DNA from: Bacilli bacterium
Lineage (GTDB): Bacteria; Bacillota_I; Bacilli_A; RFN20; CAG-826
Direction: 5' to 3'
Length of the DNA stretch: 26,020 nt
Assembly: GCA_024693415.1 (NCBI GenBank)
Contig: JAILKX010000173.1
Span: 1 to 26,020 of the forward strand
A program made the translations under genes and the position numbers. This document shows positions 8,311 to 16,543 of the stretch, in pieces (within the stretch, counting starts at the first letter, position 1; every line of letters begins with the position of its first letter). A model generated the notes under the pieces. The model was not told the origin of the DNA, did not search any database, and worked only from the letters and a program-made list of their open reading frames with translations.

Positions 8311-9744
8311 ATGAAGAGGAAGAAAGCCATCGAAATAGCGATCGTCTCCACCGTTTTCGCGGCCACGGTTTTGGCTTGGCCCCTCACGGCGGTCACCCTC
8401 GTCTTCGGGGAGGGCGATCTCTACAGCGAGACGTTCCTAGGGGGGATGAAGCTCAAAAGGGACCTGCTGAAGAAAGAAGGCGGCAAGCGCCTGATCTTTG
8501 TCGGCGGAAGCGCCCTCCCGTTCGGGTTAAGGGGCGACTTGATCGAGCGGGAAATCCCCGGGTATTCCGTCATAGATTTCGGATTGTACGCCGCGCTTGG
8601 AACCGATGTGATGCTGAATCTGGCGTTGCCCCACGTGCGGGAAAACGACGTCATCGTCGTCTCGCCCGAGCAAAGCGCGCAGACGATGTCCACCTATTTC
8701 TCGGCGCGGTTGACATGGCAGGCCCTGAACGACAACAAAGACGGGCTGCGCGACCTCAGCTCAGACCAAAAGAAGATGATGTTCGGATCCGCTTCGGATT
8801 TCGGGGCGGAGAAATTCTCCTACCTCGCCTCCGCGACCAAGCCGGAGGGCGAAGGCGTCTACCAAAGGAAATACTTCAACGAATACGGCGACATCGAATC
8901 CGAGCTGATCCAAGGGAACATCATGCCTGGGGGATATAACCCGAGCCAGATGATCTCCTTCTCGGACGCCACCATCGAAAAGGACTTCATCGACCACATG
9001 AACGAATTCGCCGAAGAAGCTTATCGAAAAGGCGCCAAGACCTACTACTGGTTCGCGCCAAGCAACCGGAGCGCCGTCGAAAACGAGGGGGACGTGGATG
9101 CGTTTTACGATTATCTCAATGGCAATATCGACTTCGGGATCTTAGGCGATCCGCATCAATCCATCTTCGAGAAGGAGTGGTTCTTCGACACCAATTACCA
9201 CCTGAACGCGCAGGGCGCGATCAAAAACACGAAGCGATTCGTGATGGATTACAAAGCCGAGACCGCCGACAGCTCCAAAACGGATATCGAAGTCCCGGCG
9301 GCGCCGGACCTCATCAATCCCGAATCCGGGACCGGCGACAATTCCTTCCTCGAGCATTTCGTGATCGAAGAAGGGGAAGACTCGGCATCCATCGTCGGGC
9401 TCAAGGATTCCGGCAAAGCGCTCAAATCCATCACGGTCCCCTACTCTTTCAACGAAAAGACCATCACGAGATTCGCGAAATCGACATTCCAATCCCTAAC
9501 GGGCCTCGAAACGATCGCGCTGCAAAGCAACATCGCATTGATAGAAGACGAATCCTTCTCCGGCTGCTCGTCGCTGCAAAGGATCGAGATTCACAACCCC
9601 TCCCCTTCTTCGATCGCGATCGGCGATAAACTCCTCAAAGGCACGGATGCCTCGATCTACGTCCCGGCGGATGCCTTGGGGGCATACGTTTCCAATTATT
9701 CCTTCGCCCGATATGCGGATAGGATATTCGCTTTAGGCGATTAG
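8311..9744 (+). CDS. Membrane-anchored SGNH-fold protein with C-terminal leucine-rich repeat (probable O-acetyltransferase partner)
   Basis: 477 residues. One N-terminal anchor (about 6-32) is followed by an SGNH domain with Ser67 in LIFVGGSALPFG as the expected nucleophile, and Asp293 and His297 in DTNYHLNAQG as the expected Asp/His pair. A BspA-type leucine-rich region (about 385-470; EDESFSGCSSLQRIEI) follows. By analogy with AlgJ/AlgX or DltD it should act outside the membrane, accepting acyl groups from the MBOAT protein encoded just upstream and passing them to a glycan; the repeats may bind the target. The ATG comes 4 nt after the MBOAT stop and has only a weak GAG upstream, so coupled translation is likely. 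An upstream in-frame ATG would sit inside the MBOAT gene. The tail overlaps the convergent SGNH gene by 12 bp. Confidence 0.8.
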   Translation: MKRKKAIEIAIVSTVFAATVLAWPLTAVTLVFGEGDLYSETFLGGMKLKRDLLKKEGGKRLIFVGGSALPFGLRGDLIEREIPGYSVIDFGLYAALGTDVMLNLALPHVRENDVIVVSPEQSAQTMSTYFSARLTWQALNDNKDGLRDLSSDQKKMMFGSASDFGAEKFSYLASATKPEGEGVYQRKYFNEYGDIESELIQGNIMPGGYNPSQMISFSDATIEKDFIDHMNEFAEEAYRKGAKTYYWFAPSNRSAVENEGDVDAFYDYLNGNIDFGILGDPHQSIFEKEWFFDTNYHLNAQGAIKNTKRFVMDYKAETADSSKTDIEVPAAPDLINPESGTGDNSFLEHFVIEEGEDSASIVGLKDSGKALKSITVPYSFNEKTITRFAKSTFQSLTGLETIALQSNIALIEDESFSGCSSLQRIEIHNPSPSSIAIGDKLLKGTDASIYVPADALGAYVSNYSFARYADRIFALGD

Positions 9745-11451
9745 CGGCTTGAGGTTCGCGATAAGTTTTTCGGTATGGATGCGCGCGCCATCGTTCGTGA
9801 GATGGTTGTCGATCAGATAGAAATACTTCGCCTGGTATAGGGATTCTTCGAGCTCACCCATTATCGGTAAATCCAATTTTTCGTTGATCAGGGCTTCCAG
9901 CTTGTTCCTTTCCTCAAGCGTGGACGCTTCGGTCAAACAGTGGATGTTCTTGGGGGCGTAGTTGAACAAAACCTTGACCCCCATCGCCTCGATCTCATCC
10001 CAGTGGGCGTTGCAGGAGTCGAAGGTGGATTGGGAGATAATGCTCGGGAGATAATCGCACTCGACTTGCGATATCCGCCCCTCGAAAGCGTTCCCGGCAC
10101 GCGGGAAGACCATATCCCCGTAGACGTTATACGTATCGGAGGAATAGGCATTCATATCATCATCGTAATATTTGGCGGCATTCTTATAGGAAGAACGCGG
10201 GAGCTTCGACCTTACCTCGTGGAATTGGGCATAGGCGTCGAAGAATGACTCGTTTTTCGTCAGATCGAGCAAAGCGGCTTCCTGATATCCGGATTCAAGG
10301 CAGTTGAAGAAATGATGGTCAACCTCATCGGAAGTGAAGAACTGGTGCTCCACCGCATCGAATTCGGGGGCAAATATGATGACGTCCCCCTCTTTAAGAT
10401 AGGTTTGGACGACCTCGAATTGCTGAGAGGAATTCATATAGGCGTAGACGCCCATGTTCACAACTTTGTAATCCGGGAAATTCTCCATGATATCCGGCGA
10501 GCAATATCCATAGCGGACGCTCGACCCGCCGAATAGGACGATTTTCTTGTCGTCTTTGATGCTGTGAAGATAGTCGACTTTGTCCTGAAAGACATCCCAA
10601 TAGGTCCCGGAATACGCCGGGTCCTGGACGGCCAGAAGATTCACGGTCTTAAGGTTGGGGCAGGAGAAAGAGTCATCGGACACGGAGCCCAAATCATCGT
10701 ACATCGTTATCTCCTTTAGGGAGGAGGAGACGATCGATCCCGCTTCGATTGAGGCCAAAGTAACAGGCAGGATCAGCCTTTCTACGCAATCATCGTGGAT
10801 GGCTCCGCTTGCGATTTCGCGGACAGGTGCCCCGCCGATGGATGACGGAATAACCAAATCCGCGCCCGCGCTCTGTGCGCTTTCGATCACCGCTCCGCCT
10901 TCGCGTATCGAATAGCCGAACGATTCCTCGGCCGCTTCTTTCTCATAATGGGGGTAAAGGTCGTTGATGGAGCTCGGCATCCTCCATCCGAATCCATAGA
11001 AATTCCCGGAATCGTCTTCCCACCCGGTTTGCGCATAGCCCTGCTTCGCGATTGCGTATTTGTATCCCGGGGCATTTTCGCGCATATGGGAAAGATTCTT
11101 CGGGACGGATGCCGTCTCTTCTTCGCCATGAAGGGCAATCGCTTGGAGGGATACGCCGATCTTGACGACCATCGGATAACGTATGTCTTTCAGTTCGAGG
11201 AGATAATAATCTTTCAGTTTGCTGACGCCATAGTTCGGGTACGACACTTCGGAAATCACTGTTCCGCTGCTCAGCGAGATATAGAAAAACGCGCTTTCGC
11301 CCTTCTTGACGCTCGTGTGCATCGTGACCGCCTGAAAGGTCTCGTCCTTTTCCAAGACGACGTTTATCAGTTCCTCTTTGGCGGGAAGGGAGGAGCCGCA
11401 CGAGAACATAAGCGCGGCTAGGCAAAGGAGGGCGGGCTTGATTCCTTTCAT
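9733..11451 (-). CDS. Lipoprotein with leucine-rich repeat and C-terminal SGNH domain
   Basis: 572 residues. The signal peptide ends in LAALMFSC with Cys18 as the likely lipidated residue; Met at -3 is unusual for a lipobox. A beta-rich region (about 30-130) leads to a BspA-type repeat block (about 205-285; LVIPSSIGGAPVREIASGAI). An SGNH domain then holds Ser310 in VLFGGSSVRYGY and Asp548/His550 in LIDNHLTNDG. It has the same parts as the plus-strand SGNH protein encoded head-on, but in reverse order. Both probably serve the same MBOAT enzyme, or this one de-acylates the polymer. No good ribosome site precedes the ATG at 11451. A longer reading starting at 11517 would bury the signal peptide, so 11451 is preferred. 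The next gene upstream, the DeoR-type regulator, is divergent. Confidence 0.78.
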   Translation of the reverse strand: MKGIKPALLCLAALMFSCGSSLPAKEELINVVLEKDETFQAVTMHTSVKKGESAFFYISLSSGTVISEVSYPNYGVSKLKDYYLLELKDIRYPMVVKIGVSLQAIALHGEEETASVPKNLSHMRENAPGYKYAIAKQGYAQTGWEDDSGNFYGFGWRMPSSINDLYPHYEKEAAEESFGYSIREGGAVIESAQSAGADLVIPSSIGGAPVREIASGAIHDDCVERLILPVTLASIEAGSIVSSSLKEITMYDDLGSVSDDSFSCPNLKTVNLLAVQDPAYSGTYWDVFQDKVDYLHSIKDDKKIVLFGGSSVRYGYCSPDIMENFPDYKVVNMGVYAYMNSSQQFEVVQTYLKEGDVIIFAPEFDAVEHQFFTSDEVDHHFFNCLESGYQEAALLDLTKNESFFDAYAQFHEVRSKLPRSSYKNAAKYYDDDMNAYSSDTYNVYGDMVFPRAGNAFEGRISQVECDYLPSIISQSTFDSCNAHWDEIEAMGVKVLFNYAPKNIHCLTEASTLEERNKLEALINEKLDLPIMGELEESLYQAKYFYLIDNHLTNDGARIHTEKLIANLKPLIA

Positions 11452-11458
11452 GCCAATT

Positions 11459-11487
11459 AATATATATTCCCCTGCCGAAAGAGGAAA
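11459..11487 (-). promoter_or_regulatory. Possible promoter placing the transcript start at the lipoprotein ATG
   Basis: On the minus strand TTTCCT (11482-11487) and TATATT (11459-11464) are 17 bases apart. Only seven bases separate the -10 box from the ATG at 11451, so the mRNA would be leaderless, which fits the missing ribosome site. Confidence 0.35.
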
Positions 11488-11600
11488 GCCCCACACAAGG
11501 GACCAATGTTTGCACATGATTGTTTCTTGTCGTTTTTATTCGCTAAAAAGATGTCAAAAGCCTTTTTTAAAGAAAAAGAAGCAGAAGCTGTATCGTTTTT

Positions 11601-11614
11601 CGCGTGCTCACGCG
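11601..11614. promoter_or_regulatory. Perfect palindrome in the SGNH lipoprotein/DeoR divergent region
   Basis: CGCGTG-CT-CACGCG is a perfect 14-base inverted repeat lying between the two divergent genes. It has no T tract on the plus side, so an operator is more likely than a terminator. Its minus strand includes TGAGCA, matching the TGARCR words found at the two other loci. Confidence 0.3.
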
Positions 11615-11667
11615 AGAATGGATTTTCAATTATGAAATGATTGCTTGTTTTTGTTTGTGATTGCTTT

Positions 11668-11676
11668 TGTTACAAT
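11668..11676 (+). promoter_or_regulatory. Extended -10 promoter of the DeoR-family regulator gene
   Basis: TGTTACAAT gives a TGn extension directly in front of TACAAT (11671-11676), 24 bases before the ATG. No good -35 box is seen at 16-18 bases, as is common for extended -10 promoters. The surrounding AT-rich stretch includes two TGATTGCTT words (11638, 11658). Confidence 0.5.
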
Positions 11677-11700
11677 CAAACCAAATCAGGGAGAACCATT

Positions 11701-12465
11701 ATGGCCGAAAAAACCAACTTATTCGTCCTGGAGAGATATAACCGAATCATGGAACGCTTGAAAGAGAACGGAAGGGCGACCGTCGAAGATCTCGCCGGAT
11801 TCCTTTACGTATCTCCGGCGACTGTCCGCAGGGACTTGAGCGCCATGCAAAAACTCGGCATGCTGAAGCGTACCCACGGCGGAGCGATACACGTGGACAA
11901 CGGCGAAGAGGTATCGATTTTCGTTCGCATGGAGAGCGACAGCGAGGAAAAAGAAGAGGCCGCGACCATCGCCGCGAAGCATATTCCTGAATTCAACACC
12001 GTGTTCATTGACAATTCATCCACTTGCTTTGCGTTGGCCGATAAGATCGATTTCACCTACAAAACGGTCGTAACGAATGGCATTCAGCTCGCCCAGAAAC
12101 TCGGGAACAAGAAGAATGTGGAAGTGATCCTTTTGGGCGGGAGCCTCCGCTATAAATCGAATGCGACCAACGGCGCATTTGCGCGCAGCATGCTGGAGCA
12201 ATTCCGCTTCGACCTTATGCTATTGGGCGCCGCCGCCATCCGCGAAGACGGCTCCTACGAATCGAGCCTCGACACAGTCGAAATCAAGAAAACGGCTTTC
12301 GAGAGATCCGATAAGCATATCCTCATCGTCGGAAAGAGGAAATTCGACCTTAAAGCGCTCTATCGTGTAGCGCCTCTTCCGAATTTCGATCTGATATGCA
12401 CAAACGCTAGAGATCCCTTTATCAAGGAGTGGGCAAGCAAAGGAATCAAAATCGTGAATCAGTGA
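11701..12465 (+). CDS. DeoR-family transcriptional regulator, probably of rhamnose use
   Basis: 254 residues. The N-terminal helix-turn-helix (about 10-63) has the typical RYNRIMERLKENGRATVEDL, SPATVRRDLSAMQ and KRTHGGAI elements. The rest is a DeoR C-terminal sugar-phosphate-binding domain, with FIDNSSTCFALAD, VTNGIQLAQ, ILLGGSLR and GKRKFD. Members usually repress sugar operons and are released by a phosphorylated intermediate. Its position directly before the rhamnosidase-rhaBAD genes suggests control by L-rhamnulose-1-phosphate or a similar compound, as for DeoR-type RhaR in Bacillus; this is inference. The start at 11701 has AGGGAGA about six bases upstream, whereas an ATG-like start at 11641 precedes the promoter. 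Confidence 0.88.
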   Translation: MAEKTNLFVLERYNRIMERLKENGRATVEDLAGFLYVSPATVRRDLSAMQKLGMLKRTHGGAIHVDNGEEVSIFVRMESDSEEKEEAATIAAKHIPEFNTVFIDNSSTCFALADKIDFTYKTVVTNGIQLAQKLGNKKNVEVILLGGSLRYKSNATNGAFARSMLEQFRFDLMLLGAAAIREDGSYESSLDTVEIKKTAFERSDKHILIVGKRKFDLKALYRVAPLPNFDLICTNARDPFIKEWASKGIKIVNQ

Positions 12466-12523
12466 TTGTTTATGTTCATTTCTGATCAAAATCTAGGCTG
12501 TGTCCGCAGTTATTTCTATTTAA

Positions 12524-12560
12524 TGAACAAAACAGTCAATTTTATTCGTATGAACGAATC
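12524..12560 (+). promoter_or_regulatory. Operator-like TGAAC repeats before the rhamnosidase operon
   Basis: TGAACAAAAC (12524-12533) and TGAACGAATC (12551-12560) lie between the regulator and the rhamnosidase gene. A looser copy TGATCAAAAT (12483) and a reversed TGAACA (12473-12478) lie further up. They match the repeats at 6531-6601. The second copy falls in the spacer of the putative promoter, a good place for repression. Confidence 0.45.
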
Positions 12561-12573
12561 CATGAGTTATTAT
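12545..12573 (+). promoter_or_regulatory. Possible promoter of the rhamnosidase-rhaBAD operon
   Basis: TTCGTA (12545-12550) and TATTAT (12568-12573) are 17 bases apart; the -10 matches at five of six positions and the -35 is poor. It would give a leader of about 35 nt with AGGAGA before the ATG at 12615. Confidence 0.35.
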
Positions 12574-12614
12574 TGCGGCAATCACCGATTTTTGACATCG
12601 GGCAGGAGAAAGTC

Positions 12615-15173
12615 ATGCTGACAATTGGCTCGTTTTTCGTGGAAGGAACCGACAAAGGTTTGATTACCGATAACCCCTCACCTCACTTTTCGTTTTCCGC
12701 GAAGTCAGACAGAAGGGGATGCCAAATCCAAAGCGCAACCATCGTTTTCGACAGTGGATACACCTTGGTTCTCCGCAATGAGCTCGGCGCCGATTACGAC
12801 GGCCCTGCCCTAGAGCCGTTTTCCAAGTACAAAGCAACCCTATGCGCCGTCGACGATGCCGGGGAGAAGGCTACCGCTGCCCTAGAATTCGAAACGGGCA
12901 GACTCGATACCCCTTGGAAAGGCAAGTTTATCACCGATGGCGAATACACTTTCACCGAAAAGAAGGTTTCGCCGAAGCCAATGGTCTTCAAAAAGGACCT
13001 CGCATTGCAAAAAGGCGTGAGGCGTGTACTCATTTCCGCCACCGCTTTCGGCATCTATGAGCTCGACGTGAACGGCAAGAAAGCGGGCCACCGCTACTTC
13101 GCCCCCGGCTTCACTTCCTATGAGCATCAATTGATGTATCAGGTCTATGACGTGACCGATATGGTCAAGGAAGAGAACCAAATCATCTTCTATGTCGCCG
13201 GCGGCTGGGCCGTCGGAAGTTTCGTCTTCTCCCGCGTCAACCGCGTTTCCGCCGACAAGCAATCCCTTTTGGCGGAAATCCGCGTCGAATATGAAGATGG
13301 CTCTATAGAGACGATCGGGACCGATGAATCCTTCCTCGTCTCCACCGACTCCCCCTACACGATGGTCGACATCTATGACGGTGAGGACTTCGATGCCTCC
13401 AAGCGGATCGAAGACATCAGGTTCCACAACGCCGTTTCTGCCAAAAACAGATACACGCCTGCCCTCGTTTGCGATTACGGCGCCCCCGTCATCGACCACG
13501 AAACGATGACCCCCGTATCACAAAACGTCTTGCAAGACGGCACGATCGTCTACGACTTCGGTCAGAATTTCGCCGGCGTCGTCGAAGCCCATATCCTCAA
13601 GGCCGAAAAGGGCCAGAAGATTTCCTTCCGCCACGCTGAAATACTCAAATCCGATGGATCGCTCAACACCGATCTCCTCCGCTCCGCCAGGGCCGGCGCC
13701 GACTACACCTGCAAAGAAGGCGAGCAGACCTATGTCCCGAGGATGTGCTACATGGGCTTCCGCTACATCGGGGTCAAAGGCATCGATCCCAAGGATATCG
13801 AGGTCAAGGCCCGCGTCCGCTACAGCGACATCCCGCTTTCCGGTGGATTCGAATGCTCCGACGAACGGGTGAACCGTCTACAGCAGAACATCCTTTGGTC
13901 ATCGAAATCCAATTTCGTCGAGATTCCGACCGACTGCCCGCAGCGCGACGAGCGCATGGGGTGGACCGGCGATATCGCCCTCTTCGCCAAGACCGCCTGC
14001 TGGAACTTCAACATGAGCGTGTTCCTCAAGAAATGGCTCAAGGACCTCCGCTCCGAGCAGCTTAAGACCGGCGGCGTCCCCAACTGCATCCCCATTCAGG
14101 GATATGGTTTCCCCGTGACGATGCCGAAGATGGCGATCGACTTCTGGGGCGATGCTTCGGTCCTTGTCCCCTTTGCCCTCTATGAGCACTATGGCGACGA
14201 AAAACTGATACATGTCTCCTACGAATCCATGAAGAAGTACGCCCTAGCCGAAAAGTTCTGGGCCAATCTTTTAAGCGTCGGCAAATCGCGCTACATCTGG
14301 CATACCCCCGCCACTTTCCACTTCGGCGATTGGGTCTCCCCCGATGAACCGACGATGGCCGGCTGGCAGAAGCGTTCCAAATACACGGGCACCTGCTCCT
14401 TATCCAATATGGCAATGCACGTGAGCAAAGCCGCCGAACTGATCGGCAACAAGGAAGACCAAGCGAAGTTCGCTGAGCTTTCTAGGAAAGTCAACGACGC
14501 CTACCGCTCCAAATTCTTCAACGAAGATATGGGCATGAAGGAAAAAGCGTTCCAGACCGCCTACGTCCTGCCCTTAAAATTCGATATGCTGAGCGGGCAA
14601 GACGCCGCGAAGGCCGCCGATAAGCTCGCCGCGCTCGTCGAGAAGAACTCCTACTGCATCGGGACCGGATTCCCCGGCACCCCCTATATCCTTTTCGCCC
14701 TGGCGGACCACGGCAAAGCCGACGTCGCCTATAAGATGCTCCTCAACGACAAGAGCCCCTCTTGGCTATTCGAGGTCAAGATGGGCGGAACGACCATCTG
14801 GGAGAGGTTCGACGCCATCAAAGAAGGCGGCGAAGGCAATTCCGGGGCCGACGACGGCACCGGCGGCATGCTCTCCTTCAACCACTATGCTTCAGGCGCG
14901 GTCGGCGATTTCCTCTACTCCAGGGTCCTTGGCATCCAAGAGAAGGAGCCTGGCTACAAGTCCTTTGAATTCGCCCCGGTCCTTGGCGAAGGCATCGATT
15001 TCGCCAAAGGCCATACCTGGACCCCATACGGCGAGATCAAAGCCGCCTGGAAGAAAGACGGGCAAGGCATCTCCTATGAGATCGACGTCCCGGTCTCCAC
15101 GCGCTGCACCGTTAGATTGAACGGCAAAGAGGTCGCTCTTGAAAGCGGCCACCACGAAGGGAAAATCGCCTAA
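12615..15173 (+). CDS. Alpha-L-rhamnosidase, glycoside hydrolase family 78
   Basis: 852 residues, the usual length for GH78. Front beta domains (about 1-390) include the DFGQNFAGVVE and YDGEDFDA elements. The (alpha/alpha)6 barrel starts near 420 with DCPQRDERMGWTGD (440-453), in which Glu446 is the expected general acid. WLFEVKMGGTTIWERFD and SFNHYASGAVGDFLYSRVLGI follow near 716 and 757. The C-terminal beta sandwich ends in RCTVRLNGKEV. It should hydrolyse terminal alpha-L-rhamnose from plant glycans or glycosides by inversion. There is no signal peptide, so it acts on imported material and feeds rhamnose straight to rhaA and rhaB. The ATG at 12615 has AGGAGA five bases upstream; a start at 12573 lacks one. 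Its stop shares one base with the rhaB start. Confidence 0.95.
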   Translation: MLTIGSFFVEGTDKGLITDNPSPHFSFSAKSDRRGCQIQSATIVFDSGYTLVLRNELGADYDGPALEPFSKYKATLCAVDDAGEKATAALEFETGRLDTPWKGKFITDGEYTFTEKKVSPKPMVFKKDLALQKGVRRVLISATAFGIYELDVNGKKAGHRYFAPGFTSYEHQLMYQVYDVTDMVKEENQIIFYVAGGWAVGSFVFSRVNRVSADKQSLLAEIRVEYEDGSIETIGTDESFLVSTDSPYTMVDIYDGEDFDASKRIEDIRFHNAVSAKNRYTPALVCDYGAPVIDHETMTPVSQNVLQDGTIVYDFGQNFAGVVEAHILKAEKGQKISFRHAEILKSDGSLNTDLLRSARAGADYTCKEGEQTYVPRMCYMGFRYIGVKGIDPKDIEVKARVRYSDIPLSGGFECSDERVNRLQQNILWSSKSNFVEIPTDCPQRDERMGWTGDIALFAKTACWNFNMSVFLKKWLKDLRSEQLKTGGVPNCIPIQGYGFPVTMPKMAIDFWGDASVLVPFALYEHYGDEKLIHVSYESMKKYALAEKFWANLLSVGKSRYIWHTPATFHFGDWVSPDEPTMAGWQKRSKYTGTCSLSNMAMHVSKAAELIGNKEDQAKFAELSRKVNDAYRSKFFNEDMGMKEKAFQTAYVLPLKFDMLSGQDAAKAADKLAALVEKNSYCIGTGFPGTPYILFALADHGKADVAYKMLLNDKSPSWLFEVKMGGTTIWERFDAIKEGGEGNSGADDGTGGMLSFNHYASGAVGDFLYSRVLGIQEKEPGYKSFEFAPVLGEGIDFAKGHTWTPYGEIKAAWKKDGQGISYEIDVPVSTRCTVRLNGKEVALESGHHEGKIA

Positions 15174-16543
15174 TGGGTCCCCTATATTTGGCAATCGACA
15201 TAGGCGCTAGCTCAGGCCGCGGCATCTTGGCCCACCTCGAAGACGGCAAGCTCGTCACCGAGGAAGTCCACCGCTTCCATAATCATCCAATCGAGAAGGA
15301 AGACGGCCTCTATTGGGACGTCGACCACCTGTTCCACGAGATCAAGGAAGCGCTCAAGGCCTGCGATAAACTCGGCAAGCGCCCCGCCTACATGGGCATC
15401 GACACCTGGGGCGTCGACTACCTGCTCCTCGACGAAAACGGCGACCGCCTCAGCGAATGCCACTGCTACCGCGATGAGGCCCGCCACAGGTCAAAACAGG
15501 TACATGCCCTCATCCCTTTTGAGGAACTCTACCGCAAAACCGGTATCCAATATCAAGGGTTCAACACCGTCTACCAGCTCTATGACGATAAGCTCAAAGG
15601 CACCCTCGATCAGGCCAAAGACCTATTGATGCTGCCCGATTACCTGAATTACCTCCTCACCGGCATCAAGGAGCAGGAATACACCAACGCCACCACCACC
15701 GGCCTCGTGAATTGCCTGACCCACCGCTTCGACGAGGAAATCTTAGGGAGATTAGGCTATAGCAAGCACCTCTTCAAGGAACTCCATCAGCCGGGCACCA
15801 TCGTCGGCCCCCTAAAGGAAACAATCGAAAAAGAGGTCGGCTATCAGCTCCAGGTCTGCCACGTCGCAAGCCACGACACCGCTTCCGCCGTCCTCTCGAT
15901 CCCCTTAGAGAAGGATGAGCCCTATATCTCAAGCGGCACCTGGTCGCTCCTCGGCCTAGAGGTAGACCAAGCCAATTCAAGCGATGAGGCCCAGAAGTAC
16001 AACTATTCCAACGAAGGCGGGTTGAACCACTCCTTCCGGCTCCAGAAGAACATCATGGGCCTATGGATGATCCAGGAGATCCGCAACGAATTAGACCCAA
16101 AGCCAGAATTCTCCGCGATGGTCATAGAGGCCATCAAGAACCCATCCGTTAGACGCGTGGATGCGAATTCCGCAAAATTCCTATCCCCGAAATCGATGTC
16201 GCAATCGATCCGCGACGAAGTCGGGGACGTGAGCCTAGGCGAGCTCTGCCACATCGTCTACGCATCCCTCGCCGAATCCTATGCGAAGTCCATCAAGGAG
16301 CTTGAGGACATCACCGGCAAGAGATTCAAGAAGCTCCACATCACGGGAGGAGGCGGCAAGAACGCCTTCCTGAACGAGCTGACCGCCAAAGCGATCGCTC
16401 GCCCCGTCGAAGTCGGCCCCATCGAAGGGACCGCGATCGGCAATCTGCTGATGCAGATGCTCGCAGCAAAGCAAATCGACTCCCTCCAGCAAGGCAGGGA
16501 AATCGTCAAGCGCTCTATCCACATTCAGGAGGTAAAACCATGA
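15173..16543 (+). CDS. rhaB: Rhamnulokinase
   Basis: 456 residues of the FGGY sugar-kinase family, close to the length of E. coli RhaB (489). The first phosphate-binding motif is AIDIGASSGRG (about 7-17), the variant typical of rhamnulokinases. GIDTWGVDYLLLD (about 75-87), SHDTASAVLSIP, SSGTWSLLGLE and the C-terminal HITGGGGKNAFLNELTAKAI follow. It phosphorylates L-rhamnulose at O1 with ATP. The ATG overlaps the rhamnosidase stop by one base and the gene's own stop overlaps rhaA by ATGA, so the three are translationally coupled. Confidence 0.95.
   Translation: MGPLYLAIDIGASSGRGILAHLEDGKLVTEEVHRFHNHPIEKEDGLYWDVDHLFHEIKEALKACDKLGKRPAYMGIDTWGVDYLLLDENGDRLSECHCYRDEARHRSKQVHALIPFEELYRKTGIQYQGFNTVYQLYDDKLKGTLDQAKDLLMLPDYLNYLLTGIKEQEYTNATTTGLVNCLTHRFDEEILGRLGYSKHLFKELHQPGTIVGPLKETIEKEVGYQLQVCHVASHDTASAVLSIPLEKDEPYISSGTWSLLGLEVDQANSSDEAQKYNYSNEGGLNHSFRLQKNIMGLWMIQEIRNELDPKPEFSAMVIEAIKNPSVRRVDANSAKFLSPKSMSQSIRDEVGDVSLGELCHIVYASLAESYAKSIKELEDITGKRFKKLHITGGGGKNAFLNELTAKAIARPVEVGPIEGTAIGNLLMQMLAAKQIDSLQQGREIVKRSIHIQEVKP

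Noticed and set aside
12592..12597. Perfect TTGACA as a -35 box for the rhamnosidase gene
   Set aside because: A -10 box at normal spacing would fall on the start codon at 12615, and none is there.
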